From positions 105,414,893 through 105,478,892 of the forward strand of contig CM077594.1 of the NCBI GenBank assembly GCA_039654915.1: a DNA stretch of 64,000 nt, given 5' to 3'. The notes beneath the pieces were generated by a model. That model was not told where the DNA came from, did not search any database, and saw only the letters and a program-made list of their open reading frames with translations. This DNA comes from Aquilaria yunnanensis. Taxonomy: Eukaryota; Streptophyta; Magnoliopsida; Malvales; Thymelaeaceae. This document shows positions 22,973 through 34,722 of this stretch, piece by piece (the first letter of the stretch is position 1; the number at the start of each line of letters is the position of its first letter). Position numbers and translations under genes: made by a program.

Positions 22973-23480
22973 TCAGGCTAATAGAGGTAGGGGCGCAACC
23001 CTAACAGAAGTAGAAATGAGGTTTACAGTATTAGCACTATAGGCAACAATCGCTGTAATATTAATATTGTTTGTAAGTGGGTTTAGAAGCAAACTAGAAG
23101 CAAGCATTAAGCACAACTCCTTGCAATCAAACTCCACTTCAAAACTTGAGGGAGCCGTAAGTTCAGCCATCCTCAACCCTTGGCCCTGGAGGAGGGCCCA
23201 AAACTCAGCCATCAAATGGGCAATTTTGCCCAACTTTTTAGCAAAGGCAATAACAAACTTGCCATTATGGTCCCCAAGTAGACCCCCCAGCACCAGCTCT
23301 GCCAAAAGAGGCATTACAATAAGCACCGTCAATATTAAGTTTGAAACAATGAAGGTTAGGAGGCTTCCAAGAGGTTACAGATATTGGGGCCTTGGGAACC
23401 TTCATTACCTTCGTGCAAGTGGAGCATGACCATCCCACAATTTTATTAGGAGTAGGAAGAAGTAGATAAACAGAAAACAA
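22973..23480 (-). pseudogene. RNase H-like (RVT_3) fragment, LINE-derived, frameshifted
   Basis: The minus strand encodes KLNIDGA with the first catalytic Asp. It then continues in a shifted frame with DHNGKFVIAFAKKLGK, MAEFWALLQG (Glu) and VEFDCKELC (Asp). This is the plant RNase H-like module commonly found at the end of L1-type LINEs or in their relics. It is interrupted near 23270-23330. No reverse transcriptase is seen next to it. Confidence 0.65.
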
Positions 23481-26400
23481 CCAATGGATCCATTAGTATT
23501 GGGTAATGCTGATGATTAAACCAAATTTGGTATAGAAAAAACCAAAATTTGAAATAATTTGGTTTTTATTTTGGTTTAGTAATTCAATTAGTGAAAGCAT
23601 TATCGCTAACAATTGAATTTCACCTTAATTAATTTGTCTCCATTTATTTAGCAACAGAACAATTTCACATCCCTTTAACATACAGATATAATTTGAGTCT
23701 TAAACGTAAATAGTTTCATAACTTGTCTAACGGAAATGATAGTAGTTTATATAAAAATATGTGTTTTAGTGACCATGTACAACGAACAGGTCATTGTTAC
23801 ATAATACATTATCTATTATTAAAAGTAGAGTCATTAAAGTTAATAATGGAATTTAAAAATGAATTAAATTAGCCTTTTTCCGTACTCATAAGCCTATAAA
23901 AATTAAAATATTAATGAACACTTGTGAGAATGAGGAATAAATTAAGCAATAGATCGTAAGTTTGAAAAATAGTAACAATATTTGTTACTATAGAATAATA
24001 TAATAACATTGTAAAATAATATAATAATGGATAAAATTATATTATAACAATCAAATAAGGTAGCTATTGGGAAATATCACTTTAAAACCATTGGGGCCTT
24101 AAGTGTCTGCCAAATGATAGTCTATTTTTTTTTTCATTTTAGTATGGAAAAAGTTTAAAAATTCATTCTTAAAAATCCTATATAATGAACCCAAAAGGAG
24201 GGAATGAGGGAAAAACTTTAATCCCAGTCCATGACGGAAAAAAAGTTATAAGAAGTGCCTAAAATGTAACTTGGCTAAAGTTGGGAACTATATGTCAGGT
24301 GCTAAGGACATAAGGGGGTGTAGTGAGAAGCGTAAGGAAGAGCAGGGACTTGCTTGTTAGAAATACTAACTGGTATGTTAGTAAGATAGAAGACAATCTA
24401 TAAACAAAAAAAGCAAGCAAGTAGTAAAATACTTTTACAACATAGTGTATGACATAAAGATAATTTAAAATGGAACCTGGTATTTGTTTGCTATTAAAAT
24501 GGGCTATTTCCTTTGATGCTTCAACTTTTTTGTGTCAAAATCAAATATAAATAAGTTATGTTACCGTTGCAACAAAGATGCATTATGCTTAAATTTCTAA
24601 AGTTGTTGCCTTGTAGGTGAAGGTTGAGTTGAGGAGCACGGGGCACTGCTTCAATTAGGAAGGAAGAGCTTCTTACTTTAGATAGTTCACATGAGAAGGA
24701 GAAGATTTTGTTTGGGAAATATGAAGTAAAAACTGGAACCGTAAATTTTGGGGTATTTATACTCAATTTGTGATAATTGTAAGTAGATGAGTAGTAGGGC
24801 TGGGGAGGTTAGTGGAGGTGGGTTCAATGGGGGACGACGTATTTTTTAGAATAACTGTAAGTAACTGTAATTTTTAAAATACATTAAAAATAGGAATGTA
24901 AGTAACTGTACTTTTTAAAATACATTAAAAATAGGAATGTCGGAGAACGTGACACATTAATGGTTTAACAAGGCATGCAGTTTTGAATTAATGATTTCGG
25001 AGCAAATTACAATTAAAAATAGCATCTGTCACATTCTGGCTATTTGTGGCAAACTTGTTAATACGTTTCAAAGTAGACAAAGCCATACAAGCTACAAATG
25101 GAAACATGCCACGTGTTGTTATGAAGGGGTAGTTCTAGAAATCACTACATGTAGCTGTGAAGTTCATTTCATTTTACACATGTTAGTGTATTAAAAATTC
25201 CTTATTTTTTTACAAATTGTGAAAAGACAATATTGTCGAATGACATGCTCTTTCATATTTATTTATAGATTAGATATGAAATAAGCTACATAAATTATTA
25301 ACAAACTTGGCTATTTTTAGACAGTAACTTTTTTTTTCCTCTAAACAAAAAATTGACATATAAATTCCAACATAACCAAGACCAATAAAAGAATTGTTAA
25401 AATTGAATTGACTGAATTAATTCGTTTCAGTTAATTCCTATAGACCTATCTTCTACTAAAATAAATAAATAAATAAACCATTTCATTTTTTTATATTAAA
25501 AAACAAATACAAGAGACTGGGGTTTAATAAAACATAAAAGTGGCAATATGATAAGTGAGAGACATCCCTCATCTTGAGATTATGATCACCGAGCAAACGC
25601 TACATAGAATTCATCAAGTCCACTATATGTTGTATAAAAGTCACCATGATAGGATTAACAAATAAATAATCAAATACCACTCAGAGAGCCTTAAAGGTAA
25701 GAGGGAGAGAGAGTAGATTAAGAACAAACCAAAAAAAAAGTGAAACAATCAGCTCGAATTAGAAAATAAACGACACACATGTTGTCATACAAATATCTTC
25801 TTTGGTTCATATAAAGTTTCAAAAACACCACTAAATGAGTAAGAAAATCCCCACAAACTTTTGATAACGGGACACAAACTTAAATTTAATGGAAATCATA
25901 AAAAATATAATATTCTTTCTCACTAGGGGAGTTTATGAACCCTGTTTTCATATATAAGCTAACTACATAAGCGATGACAATGATCTTAAAACGCAATGCA
26001 ACTAAAGAAGAGTAGCTATCCAGTGATCAATTGTATAGTGATATACTCATATTTTAGTTATTTTTATGAAATTGTTACTGCATATTGAACAACATATTTT
26101 ATAAAATAAATATCAACTTTTACAAGACTATCACCACATTTTAAATAGCACATCCTATGAAAAGAACAACAATTTACAAAATAATATATTTGTATGAATG
26201 AAATAATATTTCTTATTGAAATAAACCATATTACTCATAAACTTTATTTCTTCTAAAATATATATCATTTTACAAAATAATACATTTGTAAAAAATGAAA
26301 TGATATTTTTTACTTAAAGGAATAACATTATTTATAAAACAACATATTCATACAAAGTGAATATCATATTACAGAGTAACACACTTTTATAAATAAATCA

Positions 26401-26669
26401 TTACTTCTTACTGAATGAAACAATATATTTATGTAACAACATTTTTTTACCATTTCACAGCTTAGCTAGCCTTTTAGCTATAAATAAACTGGTAGATATG
26501 GGACACAACAAGAAACTAGGAAAAATGAAAAGAGATCCCCACAACCAATAGCATATGGGACAAACAAATAAAAAAAACATGAATCTAAATCCAAAGCATT
26601 GATTGCAAAGAGCATCCAAAAAATTGCCACTAGGCTGTATCATCAACAAGCTCTCTAATTAACCAAAAC
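23481..26669. other. AT-rich spacer without recognised genes
   Basis: About 3.2 kb of AT-rich sequence. The only structure I can support is a two-copy 41-bp direct repeat at 24857-24938 and an AAAT microsatellite near 25461-25476. Confidence 0.6.
24857..24938. repeat. Direct repeat, two copies of 41 bp
   Basis: Adjacent copies beginning gtaagtaactgta, differing at one base. Confidence 0.85.
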
Positions 26670-27126
26670 CTAGATGGACCACAATCTATTGAGGTCATAC
26701 AATTGCAACTATTCCGTCAAACCCAAAGTATGAGTCAATTAAATCCTCAAGATGACCTTCAAAAAAGGCTTTAACCTCTCATTTGGGTAAAATTCAAAAT
26801 TGGTCCCCTAACTTTAAAGGTCGTCCTAATGTGGTCCCTTAACTCAAAAGGTGACTATTAAAGTCCCATAACTCAACTCACTTATCTTATTTTAGTCCCT
26901 ACCGTCAGTTCAGGCGTTATTTCAGACGAAAATTGCCTACGTGGCACGTAAACTGCCACATGGCATCCTATTTTATGGCAATAAGTGATGAGACTGAAAG
27001 AATAATAAACCTTAGGTTCGATTTGACACAACAAATAATTTCAGGGACTTAAAAAGTTAATAACCCTAATTTCATCTTCTTCCCCAACTCTCACCGTCCG
27101 CCGCCGATCGATTCCTCTTTTTGGCC

Positions 27127-27294
27127 GTCAATCTCCAGGTCCCCGGAAAGGATCACCACAGCGCAGTCTTCTACTTCACCACCGAGGAACCGATTCCCGC
27201 CGGTTCGTTCACAGCGACGACGCGTTCCGGAACCAACGTTTCAAGATTGTAAACCGGATCGTGAAAAGGCCGTGGATCGTGAAGAATGCGGTGA
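27127..27294 (+). pseudogene. Captured DUF1336 (EDR2-like C-terminal domain) fragment
   Basis: Plus strand reads [17 protein letters not shown] and [10 protein letters not shown]. After a small deletion that shifts frame it reads [18 protein letters not shown] and RPWIVKNAV. From memory of the family, this is the conserved DUF1336 block found in EDR2-like proteins (VNLQVP, AFRN.RFK, NRIVKGPW). The fragment ends where the heat shock factor sequence starts, at about 27290. It cannot make a complete domain. Confidence 0.8.
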
Positions 27295-27690
27295 TTTGCT
27301 GGAATCCCACCGTTTTCGCCCGCGATTTGCTTCCCAAATACTTCAAGCACAACAATTTCTCCAGCTTCGTCCGCCAACTCAATACCTACGTACACTGGTT
27401 TCAATTACTTGCTTGATTCTTTCCGTTTTCACCCGGATATGCTTCGGATCTCTGATTTCGGTGCCTTTTGCCCTTGAATTTGCAGGGATTCAGAAAATTG
27501 GTTCCCGATCGGTGGGAATTTTCCAACGAGTGTTTCCGGAGAGGTGAAAAGAAACTCCTTTGTGAAATCCAATGGTAGAAGGTATCGACTTCCGTGGCAG
27601 CATCGACGGTGCCTCCGATGATTATGTCGGCAATACCTTTTAGGAAGCCGATTATATCTTCTTCCAATTCAGGAGAAAAGCGGTGAGGGA
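27291..27690 (+). pseudogene. Captured class B heat shock factor DNA-binding domain, intron retained
   Basis: Exon-like 27291-27389 reads [16 protein letters not shown] and [18 protein letters not shown] intron (27390-27485) lies at the position conserved in plant HSF genes. The next exon reads [12 protein letters not shown] and [14 protein letters not shown], then TGG TAG where related genes have an Arg-Arg pair. Similarity continues past the stop (PIISSSNSGEK). The VPDRWEF and RRGEK.LL features mark class B, probably B2-like. The N-terminal third of the domain is missing. The intron shows capture at DNA level, not through mRNA. Confidence 0.9.
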
Positions 27691-28400
27691 TTCTAGACGA
27701 TGAAGTTATCGGAGAAGTTGATCGGGGCGGTGAGGGTTTGCCAGATGGAGATGTCGTCTGGTTCGCTTCCGCCGGCAAAGATTTGGGGAAGAAGACGGAT
27801 TGTTGGGTAATATACATTTAAGTTCCTAAAGTTATTAGTTTGGGTCAATTCTAACATAAATTTTTGTATTCTTCCAATGTAGTCATTTATTGCCATAAAA
27901 TAAGATGACATGTGGCAGTTTAGATGCCATGTGGCAGTTTAGGTGCCATGTGGCGGTTTCCGTCTGAAATAACGCCTGAACTGACGGTAGGGACCAAAAT
28001 AGGATACTTAAGTTGAGTTAGGGGACTTTAAGAGCCATTTTTTGAGTTAAGGGACCACATTAAGACGATCCTTAAAGTTAAGGGACTACATATGGATTTT
28101 ACCCCCTCTCATTTGCTCGCAAGCTCCAATGACCTGTGTATCTAGCCCTTGTAGCCACTGCAAAACATTGTCCTTTAGATGGTTTCGCTGCAACAAGTCA
28201 CCATCACCATCCACCACCAGTATATCCGTCAACCCAACCTACCCTTGAACGTTGAGTTATCCCCAATAAATTCCATGATAAAGGTATCAAAGGCACTTGA
28301 CAAATGTGCATCTGCTGTTTACAATGCCATAAACAAGTCAAGCGAATCCTCACCATCCAATCAATTGATGTGATTGTTAGTGAATTTTTTTTACCTAAAA

Positions 28401-29391
28401 TGAATTTTATTTGAAAGTCAATATTATGTAGATACAATAATTCATTTGAAAGAAAATTTTTATGGTGTTATTAAATTTTTATGAAATTTTCTTTTTCGAT
28501 GCCATAAACTAAAAAAATTCATAAAAATTTAGAAAGATTATAAATATTATATTTTTAATGAATTATTACAACTACATAATATTAATTTTTAATTAAAACT
28601 AATTTCAGATAAAAAAAATATAAGACTAAAAATAAATCATTTTAAAGTTAATTGACTTAAATTAAAATTAACTGGATGTTACAAAACAAACAACCTTTCT
28701 CTTTAACATTATTGGTTGAATGAACTAGAGACCTAGAAGTTCCAATCGGTCTTCAAAAATCAAGAGTCGGATCTTCAATTTTTGGAGTGATCCTGAGGAT
28801 TTAATCTGCTGAACCCAAAGTATCGGAACAATTGCGGAGTCACAACAGAAAGAAAGGAGGGAGAAGCGTGAAAAATGAAAAAAGAGTTGCGGCAGCAGAA
28901 ATTGTAAATACATCCGAAGTATGGCAGTACATACTACTTTAAGAGTATTTTATCCCCAGCCACCGGAGAATATATCAACTACGTTACCGTTCAGACAAGT
29001 AGCACGGGTAGTTACTGGTTAAATTTCCCTATTAATTCTCGCAAAAAATCAAATTAAGGTACCAGCTTAGCATATTTTCATGACTCCTGTTTAATTCTTA
29101 ACTTCAAAGAACACTGCTCAATTCCAAAACATAACCAAGGAAAAGGAATAAAATGCCCCTCGAGTGACTTCAGTTCCAAAGTTTCAGCAACAGGACTCCA
29201 CAGGAGAACCACATATTTCTAGCAAAGTAAAGCTTACTTTATTCAACTTGTGCCCACGGTAGGAAATATCAGGAGTAAGAGATGTGGGTAAAAACCGATG
29301 CACTTTGTACCACAAACAATTCTCAAGCTTCTCTGAGCATTGGAGGCTGCTCCAAAATGTGTTTGATGCGCACCCCATCATTTTTGCTCGC
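28401..29391. other. AT-rich spacer and 3' UTR of TOM20
   Basis: Nothing coding is supported. The last few hundred bases before 29392 should be the TOM20 3' UTR. Confidence 0.55.
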
Positions 29392-31997
29392 TTATCGTGT
29401 TGGTGGAGGCGATGGCATGTGAGTTTTTGCAAACCCCACCCACGCTACAATTCCAGCTGCGAGGATTACCCATCCAAGTATGTCATATTTCAGATCGCTG
29501 CTCTTGTTTTTCTTCTTCGAACTCTGCATAAAAAAAAGGGCAAAATAATGTCATGGGAATTCTATTATAAATAATAATAACTGATATCAGATCGGCGTTC
29601 AAGAGAAAGAAATACAACTAAAAGAAAAAGTAAAAGGAGAACTTGGGCCCAATACAGTGGAAACTGTCAATCTTTGGGGGGATAACATGCATAGCTAAAG
29701 CATTTCAAAGTCTTGATCCAAAACATTCATCTGTTTAATGTTTTGACAAAACCAGAGTCCAGAATATCACCTTTGCTGTAGTGGAAGTGGAAGATGTAGG
29801 AGGGGAACTAGCAGGTCCAGCTCCAAAAATTTGCTGAGACATGCCGTGCTTATGGATCTCTGCGTGCAATTCAGGAGCCTATAGAAACACAATGCTTAGT
29901 TGACAGAATATCATTAGCCAAGAAAACTTTAATGAATAGCGCAAACAGGTGGTAATGTGTTAACCATGGAAAAGATGAAATATAAGAACGGTTTTGGCCC
30001 CCCTTTGAAAGGCCATCCCATGTTCTCAACAGATTGCGTAAGAGAAATATGTGTTGGCCCCGAAGGACAACAATTTACATCAAACTCATGGAAGTGTCAA
30101 GCAACAAACAGTGATTCGCAAAAGTAGATCTTGTTCTAATTCTATGATGTTAATCGCAAACTAAGTTATGAACATACATTGTGCCCTTGCTAATGATCAA
30201 CATATGTTCCTAATTTACAACAAATTTATTAGGTTTGGGTGGGGGTGGGGGCATCGGTTACTGTTTGTGTTTTTTGAAAAAAAATTCTTCCATCCGGTTT
30301 CTCATGTTTCCAAATTTAGGAAACAAATTGTTTCTATCGAAATTGAAAGGTAAACATATTGAAGACCATATGTTTTTTAAATCTGAAAACTAGTTTCGAG
30401 GATATTGGAAACAAAATTTCAGTTTTCCCCAAAATAATTTTGAAAGAATTTATGAATGAAAACAAAAGCAAATAAATTGACAAATGGGACCTAAGCAATT
30501 AATAATTGGACAGTATCCAGATGCAACGATCATAAACCGAGATGGACATTAAAAAAAACAAAAGGAAAGGAGAAAGAAAAATGTTATTTAGAGCCCTGTC
30601 CTTGAGCTTCCTGCACTACAGAACATTCAGAATACGAAAAGTTCTCTTTTCTTGAATGCTTGCATGTCTCATTTCCAGTCATTTTTAGTTTTTCAGATAA
30701 TAAAACATATGATAGTAATCATCAAGAAACGGTCTCCAATGTATATAACCCTAAAACGAAACTCGATATTAACAGTATGTTTACAAAGATTTTGTTTTCT
30801 ATTTGAGTCATATTGATTAATTCAGCAGATTCATAGTAGACACTTGACTAATACCAAAATAACAAAACAGTTGATGAAACTTAAGCTCTGATCACTGATA
30901 TGGTATCTTCATCCAATACACAAATTTCTAAAGTCAACATCCAGGGTAAGCTTCCATGCAGACGGGGACCAAATAGAGAGGACCAAATAGAGTAACCATA
31001 TTCCAATTGTGTTTATTGGCTGTTAGGTCCATGAAACTATCCTACAAGAACTTATAATCTGCACAAAGCATTTGTTTTAATGAAAACTAAAGCATAGCAT
31101 ACCTTTGCAGATACATCCAAGGATCTTTGATAAATTTCATTGGATGGATCCTAAAATGACAAACAAAAATGTATATCATCTCGTCAACCAAAGCATTTGC
31201 ACTGACTGATGTTATCATTCCACTTGTATTCTAATTTATTGAGAAAAGTACCTCATCCACCGCTTGTTGGAAGCAGACAGATGCCTGATCGAAGCAACCC
31301 TTAGCCTCATCCTGGTCAGAAATCAGAAATGCATGGGAAGTGTGAGCATTCCCCAGGCACCAAAGAGTGTCATGCCGATTGGGCTGAAGCAATAAGGCCT
31401 CCTCAAGCTTCGAGATAGACTCTGTTCAATACAATCTGTTAGTGGATAATCGTAAGAGCAATTAGAATGGGAGTTAGAGTAAGAATAGTATTGCCAGTCG
31501 AAGAGAGTGATTGTTGGAGAATTAATCCATAGAGTTAGAATGACTTCCATCCAACCATAGAATGCAGAAACAACATCAAATTTAATTAAGCCCGCATGAA
31601 AACTGCTTCTAACTAGTATTAACCCTAAAAGATCAACCACAGAAAAAGGGATAAATATGCCGACTAACAGTAATTGATTACGACATTTAGAGCACCTTGA
31701 ATCATCTTTTTGGAATCGGAAATACTCTGAAACTGAGACAACTCCAGCAACGCGCCACCCCATTTGGTCAGATTCTGCGAACAAATGAAAAAACAAGACA
31801 CGAATTAAAAGAAGCTGAACTCACCTGAGCTCTAATCGTAGAAACAAACGCGTAAAAGAAGAAGCGGCTAGTAACTCAAAGAGAAGCGAGAAACTGACAT
31901 CGGCGTCGAGAGGGTTTTTGGCATAGTTAGCTTCGGCGGTTCGGCGAGCGTGCTCGAAGAAGATCAACCTGTCCAATTCCTGCTGCTGCATATCCAT
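29392..31997 (-). CDS. TOM20: Mitochondrial import receptor subunit TOM20
   Basis: Six exons, 31899-31997, 31696-31774, 31252-31421, 31103-31150, 29771-29878 and 29392-29523, sum to 636 bases (211 residues). It starts [19 protein letters not shown], and [18 protein letters not shown] follows. TPR-type helices include [19 protein letters not shown] and [19 protein letters not shown] linker ([14 protein letters not shown]) precedes a single C-terminal membrane helix at about residues 183-200 ([18 protein letters not shown]). The plant protein is tail-anchored in the outer mitochondrial membrane and binds presequences for hand-over to TOM40. All exon junctions are GT-AG and in frame. Intron 4 is about 1.2 kb. 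It looks fully functional. Confidence 0.96.
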
Positions 31998-32209
31998 GGC
32001 TGCTCAGCTCAAATTCTGAATAGTCTACTAGGTCTCGAGTTTTTCTGGTCTGCGCTCTGTTTATGTGGCTGCGTATTTGTGGGTTTTCCACAGAGAAATC
32101 TAGGACTGTATCTTGCGCTTTGTATTGTTTCGTGCGCTCACTCTGAGCCTTGTATGGGAAGTTCAGCAACTTCTCAGCTTTTATCGCCCTTTTCCCCAAA
32201 ATAAATTAT

Positions 32210-32990
32210 TCAAGGCCGTGATTAGAGAAGTTAATAAATCGGGTTTTGGGAAAAGAGAGTGATTCCTTAATCCTTCACGTAATATAAAAGTCATACCCAA
32301 ACACTTCGTGCATTGGATTGGGGTAGATATAATATATTATTATATCTATAATACTTGTATAAATGGTTCATATAATAGAAAATAAATTTAAAATATTAAG
32401 CCACTACAATTTATCACAAGTAACATTGACCATATTGAAATTTAAAATAAAGAATGCAAATAAATATGATATCCAAACTTCGATTGAGAAGTTTTTCAAA
32501 CAAAAGTGAGTAATGGTAGTTTGTAGAAGGAAATCTTATTAGAGTTTTTGTTGGTTTGTGTTTTTTTCTTTTTGCTTTCCTAAATAATTTAGGCCTATGA
32601 AAGCAAATGAAGTATAGCAACTTGCTCACAATAACAGAGATCATAAAGAAGGGATGGGCAACAAAGAAAATGTAGTACTAACACAGATGGGCATAGATAA
32701 CATTATAAATGCTTGTATGAAGGGTACGAGCTGGGTTCAGAGATGGGATGGGGAACAAAGAAAAATGTAATACAAACATGAATGAGCTTGTGACTTTTAG
32801 AGATTTTGAATTAGATAGCATTATAAATGACTACAGGGGGTATGGACTAGATTCAGAGATGGTAGACCCCTAATCCCTAACCTTCTCCATACTTGATGAA
32901 TGCATCTACAAAAATTATCTAAACCTGCATGCTTGCAACAAAAACAAGTAGGGTAAGGCAAGACACCAACAAGACAAGTTGATCCCTAAA
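32210..32990. other. Upstream spacer of TOM20
   Basis: Non-coding. A loosely duplicated gggatggg(c/g)aacaaag segment recurs near 32653 and 32747. The first part should hold the TOM20 promoter. Confidence 0.5.
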
Positions 32991-32994
32991 CTCC

Positions 32995-34090
32995 TTTAGA
33001 CAAAATACATTTTACTCCTACAGACTTTGTCAATTTGCTCACAAATGACCCTGGATTTTGGCAAAGTGTAACTCAAACCCTTCACTATGGACCGTTGAGC
33101 ACTTTGCCCTTTAGAATATAAATATGTTAGTTGACAAATAAGTAAAATTGCATTTTCAGTTACCAAACTTCTTAATTTCTCTTTTTTATACCTTATACTT
33201 TACCATATAATAATCTAAGCCTATCTTCTATTTTTTCACAACCTTATCCTACAACCTTAGATACGACTGTGCCACCACTGCCGTTGTTCCGCTCTTCTCC
33301 TTTACTGCTTCATTTCCACTTCAAATGAATATAAACAAAAGATCAACGAATCAGCCCAACAAAAATTCAAATGAATCAATCCAACAAAAATCCAAATGAA
33401 AATTTGTTTAAATTTGAGAGAATGAGGAAATTAAAGATTGAGGGTCTGAAAACAAAAAGCCTGGATGAATAGCCGATGTCACTGTTTGTCTCTACCCTAT
33501 CTTCGCCCTGCTCTTGCCTTCCATTCGCCTTGATGACCCGTCCCATGATGTTCTCTCCTTAACTCACCTTATCTTCTCATGGACCCATTACCCCTACTAC
33601 TCTATAGTTCATTCTTGCCTTACAGGTGCCTTCACCTACTACATGATCCCTCGTTTGTCTCATTGTCGTGTATGGATTGTTTGATTTGGTCCAATTTAAG
33701 GGGAATCATTTAGGTTTGTTTGCTAGCTATGGGTCCAAATGCCATAATGGGGATGATGGGCAATCTCCAGCGAGCAGAGCCGACATAAAGGTAGAGATGG
33801 AGATGTCCATCTGATTTTGAAACTTTTATTAAGTTTATGTTTAATTATCATTAAGTACTCCAAGTTACTCATTTTTATGATTTAGCAACAAGACTTTAAA
33901 TTATTACAATCAAGCCATTGAACCGTTAGAAATCTAACAGAGTTAATGGCAAGTTGACCAAGTCAATGAGTGAATAGGTTAAAGTGCCCCACATTTTATA
34001 GTTAAAGGACTAAGTTACACTGTGCCAAAATTCAAGGACTACAAAATCTAAGTCACTATAATATGGGAAAGTAAAATGGATTTTGGCCAT
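32995..34090. mobile_element. Degenerate TIR element, MULE-like
   Basis: The left reads acaaaatacattttact and, further in, ttttggcaaagtgtaact. The reverse complement of the right reads ccaaaatccattttact and ttttggcacagtgtaact. The inverted repeats span about 150 bp. The interior has an alternate-codon-rich patch at 33470-33670 that I cannot assign. No target duplication was found, so ends are approximate. Confidence 0.5.
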
Positions 34091-34722
34091 TAAATATTAA
34101 TGGAACATAAAGTTGTAATTTTTTTTTAAGGGAACAAATATAGATGAAAACAGGAATGGGCTCGTCTTCACCAACAAATGCATATGACCCTACCAAAGAA
34201 ATAACATGTGAATCATATAAACACAACAAGGGGAGATCCATTTTCCACTATTATACACTTTAAGACATGATTCAAGTCATCAAAGCAGCTGATTAGCTCT
34301 ATCATTATGATACAAAACTAGGCTTTATAGGCGACACTTTAGTTACCCCAAAAAATGTTCTGAAGCTCCTATGTCAATAGCTCATCAATTTCTCACAAGA
34401 TTTAGCATTATTTCAATATAAGGTCTCTTCTGAACCATATTTTGTCTTGATAATTCGTTCATTATATTGATGATCAAGGTAATCAGTAGACAAATTATTG
34501 CACTACAACTCCATCCAATGCATAGGTTATATGTGGAGGGAGAGGAAAGACAAATTGTAAAATATGTATATCGATTTTGGTAAAGTAAAATATGACATGA
34601 ATAAAAATTACATTTCATGTACCGCAAACAATTGAATATCAAACAGGAAAAGTGAATGTGTAGCACGTAAAAGTCATGGGTTATCATGAAGCTCTAATCC
34701 ATGAAAAAGCTAAGTTAGCAAT

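Larger units (their letters stand above)
26785..28105. mobile_element. Pack-MULE carrying fragments of two host genes
   Basis: Terminal inverted repeats of roughly 250-280 bp. The left starts GGGTAAAATTCAAAATTGG and the reverse complement of the right starts GGGGTAAAATCCATATG, and both share tccctaccgtcagttcaggc further in. A perfect 9-bp duplication CTCTCATTT flanks it (26776-26784 and 28106-28114), as expected for Mutator-like elements. No transposase is present. The interior (about 27070-27810) holds pieces of a DUF1336/EDR2-like gene and a class B heat shock factor gene, both on the plus strand (see separate entries). Confidence 0.93.
26670..28400 (-). pseudogene. Unassigned coding remnant split by a Pack-MULE
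   Basis: Minus-strand sequence on both sides of the MULE reads as decayed coding DNA. From 28400 down to 28106 it gives TADAHLSSAFDTFIMEF, IGDNSTFKGRLG, then LLQRNHLKDNVLQWLQ and TQVIGACEQM. Beyond the element, at 26784 and below, it continues RLKPFLKVILRI before stops. Several stops and shifts are present. I cannot name the family. The element itself (26785-28105) is not part of the remnant. Confidence 0.45.
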
